Source: Ptiloglossa arizonensis (lineage: Eukaryota; Arthropoda; Insecta; Hymenoptera; Colletidae). From it: 64,000 bases of DNA. Positions 23,231-35,881 of this stretch are shown in pieces (the first letter of the stretch is position 1; every line of letters starts with the position of its first letter). The DNA lies in NCBI RefSeq assembly GCF_051014685.1, contig NW_027478443.1, forward strand, positions 124,001 through 188,000. Direction: 5' to 3'. Below the pieces are notes generated by a model. It was given only the letters and a program-made list of their open reading frames with translations, did no database searches and was not told where the DNA came from. Both the position numbers and the translations under genes were made by a program.

Positions 23231-25431
23231 TCCAAACGCTTAACCAGAATGGTCTAGGGAAAAAATACACATATCTTTGTAATCGGGCGAGTTTCTACTT
23301 TCACACGCAACAGGAATTTTTGGGTTAGGGCAATCCGTTCGCGAGATATAGGATTTTGAAGCCAAGAAATGGTTGAGAAGGCAAAAAATTTTTCGCAATT
23401 CTGCTGCTCCAAACGCTTAACCAGAATGGCCTAGGGAAAAACTGCACATACCGTTGTAATCGGGCGAGTTTCTACTTTCAGACGCAACAGGAATTTTTGG
23501 GTTAGGCCAATCCGTTCGCGAGATATGGGAGTTTGAAGCCAAGAAATGGTTGAGAAGGCAAAAATTTTTCGCAATTCTACTGCTCCAAACGCTTAACCAG
23601 AATGGGCTAGGGAAAAAACACACATACCGTTGTAATCGGGCGAGTTTCTACTTTCACAAGCAACAGGAATTTTTGGGATAAGTCAATTCGTTCGCGAGAT
23701 ATGGGAGTTTGAAGCCAAGAAATGGTTAAGAAGACAACAAAGTTTTCGCACTTCTGCTGCTCCAAACGCTTAACCAGAATGGCCTAGGAAAAAAATACAT
23801 ATACCGTTGTAATCGGGCGAGTTTCTACTTTCAGACGCAACAGGAATTTTTGGTTTAGGCCAATCCGTTCGCGAGATATGGGAGTTTGAAGCCAAGAAAT
23901 GGTTGAGAAGCCAAAAATTTTTCGCAATTCTCCTGCTCCAAACGCTTAACCAGAATGGGCTAGGGAAAAAACACACACACCGTTGTAATCGGGCGAGTTT
24001 CTACTTTCACAAGCAACAGGAATTTTTGGGATAAGTCAATTCGTTCGCGAGATATGGGAGTTTGAAGCCAAGAAATGGTTAAGAAGACAACAAAGTTTTC
24101 GCACTTGTGCTGCTCCAAACGCTTAACCAGAATGGCCTAGGGAAAAAATACACATACCGTTGTAATCGGGCGAGTTTCTACTATCAGATGCAATAGGAAT
24201 TTTTGGGTTAGGTCAATCCGTTCGCGAGATATGGGACTTTGAAGCTAAGAAATGGTTGAGAAGACAACAAATTTTTCGCAACTCTGCTGCTCCAAACGCT
24301 TAACCAGAATGGTCTAGGGAAAAAATACACATACCTTTGTAATCGGGCGAGTTTCTACCTTCAGACGCAACAGGAATTTTTGGGTTAGGTCAATCCGTTC
24401 GCGAGATATGGGAGTTTGAAGTCAAGAAATGGTTGAGAAGGCAAAAATTTTTCGCAATTCTCCTGCTCCAAACGCTTAACCAGAATGGGCTAGGGAAAAA
24501 ACACACATACCGTTGTAATCGGGCGAGTTTCTGCTTTCACAAGCAACAGGAATTTTTGGGATAAGTCAATCCGTTCGCGAGATATGGGAGTTTGAAACCA
24601 AGAAATGGTTGAGAAGGCAAAAATTGTTCGCAATTCTCCTGCTCCAAACGCTTAACCAGAATGGGCTAGGGAAAAAACACACATACCGTTGTAATCGGGC
24701 GAGTTTCTACTTTCACAAGCAACAGGAATTTTTGGGATAAGTCAATCCGTTCGCGAGATATGGGAGTTTGAAACCAAGAAATGGTTGAAAAGGCAAAACA
24801 TTTTTCGCAATTCTGCTGATCCAAACGCTTAACCAGAATGGCCTTGGGAAAAAATACACACACCGTTGTAATCGGACGAGTTTCTACTTTCAGACGCAGC
24901 AGGAATTTTTGTGTTTGGTCAATCCGTTCGCGAGATATGGGACTTTGAAGCTAAGAAATGGTTGAGAAGACAACAAATTTTTCGCAACTCTGCTGCTCCA
25001 AACGCTTAACCAGAATGGTCTAGGGAAAAAATACACATATCGTTGTAATCGGGCGAGTTTCTATTTTCAGATGCAATAGGAATTTTTGGATTAGGTCAAT
25101 CCGTTCGCGAGATATGGGAGTTTGAAGCCAAGAAATGGTTGAGAGGGCAAAACATTTTTCGCAATTCTGCTGCACCAAACGCTTAACCAGAATGGCCTAG
25201 GGAAAAAATACACATACCGTTGTAATCGGGCGAGTTTCTACTTTCAGACGCAATAGGAATTTTTGGATTAGGTCAATCCGTTCGCGAGATATGGGAGTTT
25301 GAAGCCAAGAAATGGTTGAGAAGGCAAAACATTTTTCGCAATTCTGCTGATCCAAACGCTTAACCAGAATGGCCTAGGGAAAAAATACACATACCGTTGT
25401 AATCGGGCGAGTTTCTACTTTCAGATGCAAT
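23231..25431 (+). repeat. Re-copied segment of block A, rearranged
   Basis: Block A markers reappear in order: acatatctttg (23267), gaaaaactgcac (23438), cacttgtgctgc (24102), ctactatcag (24180) and tgtgtttggtc (24910). Offsets to block A copy 2 are 13,783, then 13,606, showing that monomers were lost on the way. About two monomers near 23,760-24,000 (with aaaaaaatacatatacc and ttggtttaggcc) are not in block A. Confidence 0.82.
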
Positions 25432-26491
25432 AGGAATTTTTAGGTTAGGTCAATCCGTTCGCGAGATATGGGACTTTGAAGCTAAGAAATGGTTGAGAAG
25501 ACAACAAATTTTTCGCAACTCTGCTGCTCCAAACGCTTAACCAGAATGGTCTAGGGAAAAAATACACATACCTTTGTAATCGGGCGAGTTTCTACTTTCA
25601 GACGCAACAGGAATTTTTGGGTTATGTCAATCCGTTCGCGAGATATAGGAGTTTGAAGCCAAGAAGTGGTTGAGAAGGCAAAAAATTATTCGCAATTCTG
25701 CTGCTCCAAACGCTTAACCAGAATGGCCTTGGGAAAAAATACACATACCGTTGTAATCGGGCGAGTTTCTACTTTCAGACGCTACAGGAATTTTTGGGTT
25801 AGGCCAATCCGTTCGCGAGATATGGGAGTTTGAAGCCAAGAAATGGTTGAGAAGGCAAAAAATTTTTCGCAATTCTGCTGCTCCAAACGCTTAACCAGAA
25901 TGGGCTAGGGAAAAAACACACATACCGTTGTAATCGGGCGAGTTTCTACTTTCACAAGCAACAGGAATTTTTGGGATAAGTCAATTCGTTTGCGAGATTT
26001 GGGAGTTTGAAGCCAAGAAATGGTTAAGAAGACAACAAAGTTTTCGCACTTCTGCTGCTCCAAACGCTTAACCAGAATGGCCTAGGGAAAAAATACACAT
26101 ACCGTTGTAATCGGGCGAGTTTCTACTTTCAGATGCAATAGGAATTTTTGGGTTAGGTCAATCCGTTCGCGAGATATGGGACTTTGAAACCAAGAAATGG
26201 TTGAAAAGGCAAAACATTTTTCGCAATTCTCCTGCTCCAAACGCTTAACCAGAATGGGCTAGGGAAAAAACACACATACCGTTGTAATCGTGCGAGTTTC
26301 TACTTTCACAAGCAACAGGAATTTTTGGGATAAGTCAATTCGTTCGCGAGATATGGGACTTTGAAACCAAGAAATGGTTGAAAAGGCAAAACATTTTTCG
26401 CAATTCTCCTGCTCCAAACGCTTAACCAGAATGGGCTAGGGAAAAAACACACATACCGTTGTAATCGTGCGAGTTTCTACTTTCACAAGCA
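25432..26491 (+). repeat. Six-monomer unit, copy 1 (1,060 bp)
   Basis: The markers gggttatgtcaat (25620), caaaaaattattcgc (25679), gcctttggg-type ggccttggg (25732) and cgtttgcgagatttggg (25988) recur 1,060 bp later. The last part holds a duplicated chimeric monomer (26161-26510 region) joining subtype b to gactttgaaaccaag. Confidence 0.85.
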
Positions 26492-27418
26492 ATAGGAATT
26501 TTTAGGTTAGGTCAATCCGTTCGCGAGATATGGGACTTTGAAGCTAAGAAATGGTTGAGAAGACAACAAATTTTTCGCAACTCTGCTGCTCCAAACGCTT
26601 AACCAGAATGGGCTAGGGAAAAAATACACATACCTTTGTAATCGGGCGAGTTTCTACTTTCAGACGCAACAGGAATTTTTGGGTTATGTCAATCCGTTCG
26701 CGAGATATAGGAGTTTGAAGCCAAGAAGTGGTTGAGAAGGCAAAAAATTATTCGCAATTCTGCTGCTCCAAACGCTTAACCAGAATGGCCTTGGGAAAAA
26801 ATACACATACCGTTGTAATCGGGCGAGTTTCTACTTTCAGACGCTACAGGAATTTTTGGGTTAGGCCAATCCGTTCGCGAGATATGGGAGTTTGAAGCCA
26901 AGAAATGGTTGAGAAGGCAAAAAATTTTTCGCAATTCTGCTGCTCCAAACGCTTAACCAGAATGGGCTAGGGAAAAAACACACATACCGTTGTAATCGGG
27001 CGAGTTTCTACTTTCACAAGCAACAGGAATTTTTGGGATAAGTCAATTCGTTTGCGAGATTTGGGAGTTTGAAGCCAAGAAATGGTTAAGAAGACAACAA
27101 AGTTTTCGCACTTCTGCTGCTCCAAACGCTTAACCAGAATGGCCTAGGGAAAAAATACACATACCGTTGTAATCGGGCGAGTTTCTACTTTCAGATGCAA
27201 TAGGAATTTTTGGGTTAGGTCAATCCGTTCGCGAGATATGGGACTTTGAAACCAAGAAATGGTTGAAAAGGCAAAACATTTTTCGCAATTCTCCTGCTCC
27301 AAACGCTTAACCAGAATGGGCTAGGGAAAAAACACACATACCGTTGTAATCGTGCGAGTTTCTACTTTCACAAGCAACAGGAATTTTTGGGATAAGTCAA
27401 TTCGTTCGCGAGATATGG
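26492..27418 (+). repeat. Six-monomer unit, copy 2 (partial)
   Basis: Matches 25432-26358 with offset 1,060. The joint is visible at about 26490, where cacaagcaa (subtype b) runs into taggaatttttaggttagg (subtype c). Confidence 0.85.
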
Positions 27419-28224
27419 GAGTTTGAAGCCAAGAAATGGTTAAGAAGACAACAAAGTTTTCGCACTTCTGCTGCTCCAAACGCTTAACCAGAATGGCCTA
27501 GGGAAAAAATACACATACCGTTGTAATAGGGCGAGTTTCTACTTTCAGACGCAACAGGAATTTTTGGGTTAGGCCAATCCGTTCGCGAGATATGGGAGTT
27601 TGAAGCCAAGAAATGGTTGAGAGGGCAAAAATTTTTCGCAAATCTCCTGCTCCAAACGCATAACCAGAATGGGCTAGGGAAAAAACACACATACCGTTGT
27701 AATCGTGCGAGTTTCTACTTTCACAAGCAACAGGAATTTTTGGGATAAGTCCATTCGTTCGCGAGATATGGGAGTTTGAAGCCAAGAAATGGTTAAGAAG
27801 ACAACAAAGTTTTCGCACTTCTGCTGCTCCAAACGCTTAACCAGAATGGCCTAGGGAAAAAATACACATACCGTTGTAATCGGGCGAGTTTCTACTTTCA
27901 GATGCAATAGGAATTTTTGGGTTAGGTCAATCCGTTCGCGAGATATGGGAGTTTGAAACCAAGAAATGGTTGAAAAGGCAAAACATTTTTCGCAATTCTG
28001 CTGATCCAAACGCTTAACCAGAATGGCCTAGGGAAAAAATACACATACCGTTGTAATCGGGCGAGTTTCTACTTTCAGATGCAATAGGAATTTTTGGGTT
28101 AGGTCAATCCGATCGCGAGATATGGGACTTTGAAGCTAAGAAATGGTTGAGAAGACAACAAATTTTTCGCCACTCTGCTGCTCCAAACGCTTAACCAGAA
28201 TGGTCTAGGGAAAACATACACATA
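27341..28224 (+). repeat. Five-monomer unit, copy 1 (884 bp)
   Basis: Recurs 884 bp later. Markers: gtaatagggcgag (27524 and 28408), gcaaatctcctg (27637 and 28521), aacgcataacc and gtccattcg. Its counterpart earlier in the window is 12673-13556, present once there. Confidence 0.85.
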
Positions 28225-28960
28225 CCGTTGTAATCGTGCGAGTTTCTACTTTCACAAGCAACAGGAATTTTTGGGATAAGTCAATTCGTTCGCGAGATAT
28301 GGGAGTTTGAAGCCAAGAAATGGTTAAGAAGACAACAAAGTTTTCGCACTTCTGCTGCTCCAAACGCTTAACCAGAATGGCCTAGGGAAAAAATACACAT
28401 ACCGTTGTAATAGGGCGAGTTTCTACTTTCAGACGCAACAGGAATTTTTGGGTTAGGCCAATCCGTTCGCGAGATATGGGAGTTTGAAGCCAAGAAATGG
28501 TTGAGAGGGCAAAAATTTTTCGCAAATCTCCTGCTCCAAACGCATAACCAGAATGGGCTAGGGAAAAAACACACATACCGTTGTAATCGTGCGAGTTTCT
28601 ACTTTCACAAGCAACAGGAATTTTTGGGATAAGTCCATTCGTTCGCGAGATATGGGAGTTTGAAGCCAAGAAATGGTTAAGAAGACAACAAAGTTTTCGC
28701 ACTTCTGCTGCTCCAAACGCTTAACCAGAATGGCCTAGGGAAAAAATACACATACCGTTGTAATCGGGCGAGTTTCTACTTTCAGATGCAATAGGAATTT
28801 TTGGGTTAGGTCAATCCGTTCGCGAGATATGGGAGTTTGAAACCAAGAAATGGTTGAAAAGGCAAAACATTTTTCGCAATTCTGCTGATCCAAACGCTTA
28901 ACCAGAATGGCCTAGGGAAAAAATACACATACCGTTGTAATCGGGCGAGTTTCTACTTTC
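28225..28960 (+). repeat. Five-monomer unit, copy 2 (partial)
   Basis: Begins at a hybrid junction: ggaaaacatacacatacc, normally followed by tttg, is here followed by gttgtaatcgtgcg. Similarity to copy 1 ends near 28960. Confidence 0.82.
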
Positions 28961-31900
28961 AGACGCAACAGGAATTTTTGGGATAAGTCAATTCGTTCGC
29001 GAGATATGGGAGTTTGAAGCCAAGAAATGGTTTAGAAGACAACAAAGTTTTCGCACTTCTGCTGCTCCTAACGCTTAACCAGAATGGGCTAGGGAAAAAA
29101 CACACATACCGTTGTAATCGTGCGAGTTTCTACTTTCACAAGCAACAGGAATTTTTGGGATAAGTCAATTCGTTCGCGAGATATGGGAGTTTGAAGCCAA
29201 GAAATGGTTAAGAAGACAACAAAGTTTTCGCACTTCTGCTGCTCCAAACGCTTAACCAGAATGGCCTAGGGAAAAAATACACATACCGTTGTAATCGGGC
29301 GAGTTTCTACTTTCAGATGCAATAGGAATTTTTGGGTTAGGTCAATCCGTTCGCGAGATATGGGAGTTTGAAACCAAGAAATGGTTGAAAAGGCAAAACA
29401 TTTTTCGCAATTCTGCTGATCCAAACGCTTAACCAGAATGGCCTAGGGAAAAAATACACATACCGTTGTAATCGGGCGAGTTTCTACTTTCAGACGCAAT
29501 AGGAATTTTTGGGTTAGGTCAATCCGTTCGCGAGATATAGGAGTTTGAAGCCAAGAAATGGTTGAGAAGGCAAAAAATTTTTCGCAATTCTGCTGCTCCA
29601 AACGCTTAACCAGAATGGCCTAGGGAAAAAATACACATACCTTTGTAATCAGGCGAGTTTCTACTTTCAGACGCAACAGGAATTTTTGGGTTAGGGCAAT
29701 CCGTTCGCAAGATATAGGATTTTGAAGCCAAGAAATGGTTGAGAAGGCAAAAAATTTTTCGCAATTCTGCTCCTCCAAACGCTTAACCAGAATGGGCTAG
29801 GGAAAAAACACACATACCGTTGTAATCGGGCGAGTTTCTACTTTCACAAGCAACAGGAATTTTTGGGATAAGTCAATTCGTTCGCAGGATATGGGAGTTT
29901 GAAGCCAAGAAATGGTCAAGAAGACAACAAAGTTTTCGCACTTCTGCTGCTCCAAACGCTTAACCAGAATGGCCTACGGAAAAAATACACATACCGTTGT
30001 AATCGGGCGAGTTTCTACTTTCAGATGCAATAGGAATTTTTGGGTTAGGTCAATCCGTTCGCGAGATATGGGACTTTGAAACCAAGAAATGGTTGAAAAG
30101 GCAAAACATTTTTCGCAATTCTCCTGCTCCAAACGCTTAACCAGAATGGGCTAGGGAAAAAACACACATACCGTTGTAATCGGGCGAGTTTCTGCTTTCA
30201 GATGCAATAGGAATTTTTGGGTTAGGTCAATCCGTTCGCGAGATATGGGACTATGAAGCTAAGAAATGGTTGAGAAGACAACAAATTTTTCGCAACTCTG
30301 CTGCTCCAAACGCTTAACCAGAATGGTCTAGGGAAAAAATACACATACCTTTGTAATCGGGCGAGTTTCTACTTTCAGACGCAACAGGAATTTTTGGGTT
30401 AGGTCAATCCGTTCGCGAGATATAGGAGTTTGAAGCCAAGAAATGGTTGAGAAGGCAAAAAATTTTTCGCAATTCTGCTGCTCCAAACGCTTAACCAGAA
30501 TGGCCTAGGGAAAAAATACACATACCGTTGTAATCGGGCGAGTTTCTACTTTCAGACGCAACAGGAATTTTTGGGTTAGGCCAATCCGTTCGCGAGATAT
30601 GGGAGTTTGAAGCCAAGAAATGGTTGAGAGGGCAAAAATTTTTCGCAATTCTCCTGCTCCAATCGCTTAACCAGAATGGGCTAGGGAAAAAACACACATA
30701 CCGTTGTAATCGTGCGAGTTTCTACTTTCACAAGCAAAAGGAATTTTTGGGATAAGTCAATTCGTTCGCGAGATATGGGAGTTTGAAGCCAAGAAATGGT
30801 TAAGAAGACAACAAAGTTTTCGCACTTCTGCTGCTCCAAACGCTTAACCAGAAAGGCCTTGGGATAAAATACACATACCGTTGTAATCGGGCGAGTTTCT
30901 ACTTTCAGATGCAATAGGAATTTTTGGGTTAGGTCAATCCGTTCGCGAGATATGGGAGTTTGAAACCAAGAAATGGTTGAAAAGGCAAAACATTTTTCGC
31001 AATTCTGCTGATCCAAACGCTTAACCAGAATGGCCTAGGGAAAAAATACACATACCGTTGTAATCGGGCGAGTTTCTACTTTCAGACGCAATAGGAATTT
31101 TTGGGTTAGGTCAATCCGTTCGCGAGATATAGGAGTTTGAAGCCAAGAAATGGTTGAGAAGGCAAAAAATTTTTCGCAATTCTGCTGCTCCAAACGCTTA
31201 ACCAGAATGGCCTAAGGAAAAAATACACATACCGTTGTAATCGGGCGAGTTTCTACTTTCAGATGCAATAGGAATTTCTGGGTTAGGTCAATCCGTTCGC
31301 GAGATATGGGACTTTGAAGCTAAGAAATGGTTGAGAAGACAACAAATTTTTCGCAACTCTGCTACTCCAAACGCTTAACCAGAATGATCTAGGGAAAAAT
31401 ACACATACCTTTGTGATCGGGCGAGTTTCTACTTTCAGACGCAACAGGAATTTTTGGGTTAGGCCAATCCGTTCGCGAGATATGGGAGTTTGAAGCCAAG
31501 AAATGGTTGAGAAGGCAAAAATTTTTCGCAATTCTCCTGCTCCAAACGCTTAACCAGAATGGGCTAGGGAAAAAATACACATACCTTTGTAATCGGGCGA
31601 GTTTCTACTTTCAGACGCAACAGGAATTTTTGGGTTAGGTCAATCCGTTCGCGAGATATAGGAGTTTGAAGCCAAGAAATGGTTGAGAAGGCAAAAAATT
31701 TTTCGCAATTCTGCTGCTCCAAACGCTTAACCAGAATGGCCTAGGGAAAAAATACACATACCGTTGTAATCGGAAGAGTTTCTACTTTCAGACGCAACAG
31801 GAATTTTTGGGTTAGGCCAATCCGTTCGCGAGATATGGGAGTTTGAAGCCAAGAAATGATTGAGAAGGCAAAAATTTTTCGCAATTCTCCTGCTCCAAAC

Positions 31901-34900
31901 GCTTAACCAGAATGGGCTAGGGAAAAACACACATACCGTTGTAATCGGGCGAGTTTCTACTTTCAGAAGCAACAGGAATTTTTGGGATAAGTCAATTCGT
32001 TCGCGAGATATGGGAGTTTGAAGCCAAGAAATGGTTAAGAAGACAACAAAGTTTTCGCACTTCTGCTGCTCCAAACGCTTAACCAGAATGGCCTAGGGAA
32101 AAAATACACATACCGTTGTAATCGGGCGAGTTTCTACTTTCAGATGCAACAGGAATTTTTGGGTTAGGTCAATCCGTTCGCGAGATATGCGAGTTTGAAA
32201 CCAAGAAATGGTTGAGAAGGCAAAACATTTTTCGCAATTCTGCTGATCCAAACGCTTAACCAGAATGGCCTAAGGAAAAAATACACATACCGTTGTAATC
32301 GGGCGAGTTTCTACTTTCAGATGCAATAGGAATTTCTGGGTTAGGTCAATCCGTTCGCGAGATATGGGACTTTGAAGCTAAGAAATGGTTGAGAAGACAA
32401 CAAATTTTTCGCAACTCTGCTACTCCAAACGCTTAACCAGAATGATCTAGGGAAAAATACACATACCTTTGTGATCGGACGAGTTTCTACTTTCAGACGC
32501 AACAGGAATTTTTGGGTTAGGCCAATCCGTTCGCGAGATATGGGAGTTTGAAGCCAAGAAATGGTTGAGAAGGCAAAAATTTTTCGCAATTCTCCTGCTC
32601 CAAACGCTTAACCAGAATGGGCTAGGGAAAAAATACACATTCCGTTGTAATCGGGCGAGTTTCTACTTTCAGACGCAATAGGAATTTTTGGGTTAGGTCA
32701 ATCCGTTCGCGAGATATAGGAGTTTGAAGCCAAGAAATGGTTGAGAAGGCAAAAAATTTTTCGCAATTCTGCTGCTCCAAACGCTTAACCAGAATGGCCT
32801 AGGGAAAAAATACACATACCGTTGTAATCGGGCGAGTTTCTACTTTCAGACGCAATAAGAATTTTTGGATTAGGTCAATCCGTTCGCGAGATATGGGAGT
32901 TTGAAGCCAAGAAAAGGTTGAGAAGGCAAAACATTTTTCGCAAATCTGCTGATCCAAACGCTTAACCAGAATGGCCTAGGGAAAAACACACATACCGTTG
33001 TAATCGGGCGAGTTTCTACTTTCACAAGCAACAGGAATTTTTGGGATAAGTCAATTCGTTCGCGAGATATGGGAGTTTGAAGCCAAGAAATGGTTAAGAA
33101 GACAACAAAGTTTTCGCACTTCTGCTGCTCCAAACGCTTAACCAGAATGGCCTAGGGAAAAAATACAGATACCGTTGTAATCGGGCGAGTTTCTACTTTC
33201 AGATGCAATAGGAATTTTTGGGTTAGGTCAATCCGTTCGCGAGATATGCGAGTTTGAAACCAAGAAATGGTTGAGAAGGCAAAACATTTTTCGCAATTCT
33301 GCTGATCCAAACGCTTAACCAGAATGGCCTAAGGAAAAAATACACATACCGTTGTAATCGGGCGAGTTTCTACTTTCAGATGCAATAGGAATTTTTGGGT
33401 TAGGTCAATCCGTTCGCGAAATATGGGACTTTGAAGCTAAGAAAGGGTTGAGAAGACAACAAATTTTTCGCAACTCTGCTGCTCCAAGCGCTTAACCAGA
33501 ATGGCCTAGGGAAAAAATACACATACCGTTGTAATCGGACGAGTTTCTACTTTCAGACGCAACAGGAATTTTTGGGTTAGGCCAATCCGTTCGCGAGATA
33601 TGGGAGTTTGAAGCCAAGAAATGGTTGAGAAGGCAAAAATTTTTCGCAATTCTCCTGCTTCAAACGCTTAACCAGAATGGGCTAGGGAAAAACACACATA
33701 CCGTTGTAATCGGGCGAGTTTCTACTTTCACAAGCAACAGGAATTTTTGGGATAAGTCAATTCGTTCGCGAGATATGGGAGTTTGAAGCCAAGAAATGGT
33801 TAAGAAGACAACAAAGTTTTCGCACTTCTGCTGCTCCAAACGCTTAACCAGAATGGCCTAGGGAAAAAATACACATACCGTTGTAATCGGGCGAGTTTCT
33901 ACTTTCAGATGCAATAGGAATTTTTGGGTTAGGTCAATCCGTTCGCGAGATATGCGAGTTTGAAACCAAGAAATGGTTGAGAAGGCAAAACATTTTTCGC
34001 AATTCTGCTGATCCAAACGCTTAACCAGAATGGCCTAAGGAAAAAATACACATACCGTTGTAATCGGGCGAGTTTCTACTTTCAGATGCAATAGGAATTT
34101 CTGGGTTAGGTCAATCCGTTCGCGAGATATGGGACTTTGAAGCTAAGAAATGGTTGAGAAGACAACAAATTTTTCGCAACTCTGCTACTCCAAACGCTTA
34201 ACCAGAATGATCTAGGGAAAAATACACATACCTTTGTAATCGGGCGAGTTTCTACTTTCAGACGCAACAGGAATTTTTGGGTTAGGCCAATCCGTTCGCG
34301 AGATATGGGAGTTTGAAGCCAAGAAATGGTTGAGAAGGCAAAAATTTTTCGCAATTCTCCTGCTCCAAACGCTTAACCAGAATGGGCAAGGGAAAAAACA
34401 CACATACCGTTGTAATCGGGCGAGTTTCTACTTTCACAAGCAACAGGAATTTTTGGGATAAGTCAATTCGTTCGCGAGATATGGGAGTTTGAAGCCAAGA
34501 AATGGTTAAGAAGACAACAAGGTTTTCGCACTTCTGCTGCTCCAAACGCTTAACCAGAATGGCCTAGGGAAAAAATACACACACCGTTGTAATCGGGCGA
34601 GTTTCTGCTTTCAGATGCAATAGGAATTTTTGGGTTAGGTCAATCCGTTCGCGAGATATGGGACTTTGAAGCTAAGAAATGGTTGAGAAGACAACAAATT
34701 TTTCGCATCTCTGCTGCTCCAAACGCTTAACCAGAATGGTCTAGGGAGAAAATACACATACCTTTGTAATCGGGCGAGTTTCTACTTTCACAAGCAACAG
34801 GAATTTTTGGGATAAGTCAATTCGTTCGCGAGATATGGGAGTTTGAAGCCAAGAAATGGTTAAGAAGACAACAAAGTTTTCGCACTTCTGCTGCTCCAAA

Positions 34901-35881
34901 CGCTTAACCAGAATGGCCTAGGGAAAAAATACACATACCGTTGTAATCGGGCGAGTTTCTACTTTCAGACGCAACAGGAATTTTTGGGTTAGGCCAATCC
35001 GTTCGCGAGATATGGGAGTTTGAAGCCAAGAAATGGTTGAGATGGCAAAAATTTTTCGCAATTCTCCTGCTCCAAACGCTTAACCAGAATGGGCTAGGGA
35101 AAAAACACACATACCGTTGTAATCGTACGAGTTTGTACTTTCACAAGCAACAGGAATTTTTGGGATAAGTCAATTCGTTCGCGAGATATGGGAGTTTGAA
35201 GCCAAGAAATGGTTAAGAAGACAACAAAGTTTACGCACTTCTGCTGCTCCAAACGCGTAACCAGAATGGCCTAGGGAAAAAATACACATACCGTTGTAAT
35301 CGGGCGAGTTTCTACTTTCAGATGCAATAGGAATTTTTGGGTTAGGTCAATCCGTTCACGAGATATGGGAGTTTGAAACGAAGAAATGGTTGAAAAGGCA
35401 AAACATTTTTCGCAATTCTGCTGATCCAAACGCTTAACCAGAATGGCCTAGGGAAAAAATACACATACCGTTGTAATCGGGCGTGTTTCTACTTTCAGAC
35501 GCAATAGGAATTTTTGGGTTAGGTCAATCCGTTCGCGAGATATAGGAGTTTGAAGCCAAGAAATGTTTGAGAAGGCAAAAAATTTTTCGCAATTCTGCTG
35601 CTCCAAACGCTTAACCAGAATGGCCTAGGGAAAAAATACACATACCGTTGTAATCGGGCGAGTTTCTACTTTCAGACGCAACAGGAATTTTTGGGTTAGG
35701 CCAATCCGTTCGCGAGATATGGGAGTTTGAAGCCAAGAAATGGTTGAGAAGGCAAAAATTTTTCGCAATTCTCCTGCTCCAAACGCTTAACCAGAATGGG
35801 CTAGGGAAGAAACACACATACCGTTGTAATCGGGCGAGTTTCTACTTTCACAAGCAACAGGAATTTTTGGGATAAGTCAAT
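28640..35881 (+). repeat. Block B, copy 1 (7,242 bp, 41 monomers)
   Basis: Offset to the next copy is 7,242 bp up to about 30130 and 7,066 bp from about 30301 onward. Shared markers are ctcctaacgc (29065/36307), aatggtcaagaag (29907/37149), gaaaggccttggg (30852/37918), cggaagag (31772/38838), aaatgattgag (31856/38922), ctgcttcaaacg (33655/40721), gggcaaggg (34384/41450) and cgtacgagtttgt (35122/42188). It contains the 1,765-bp ten-monomer unit from about 31720. No gene. Confidence 0.9.
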
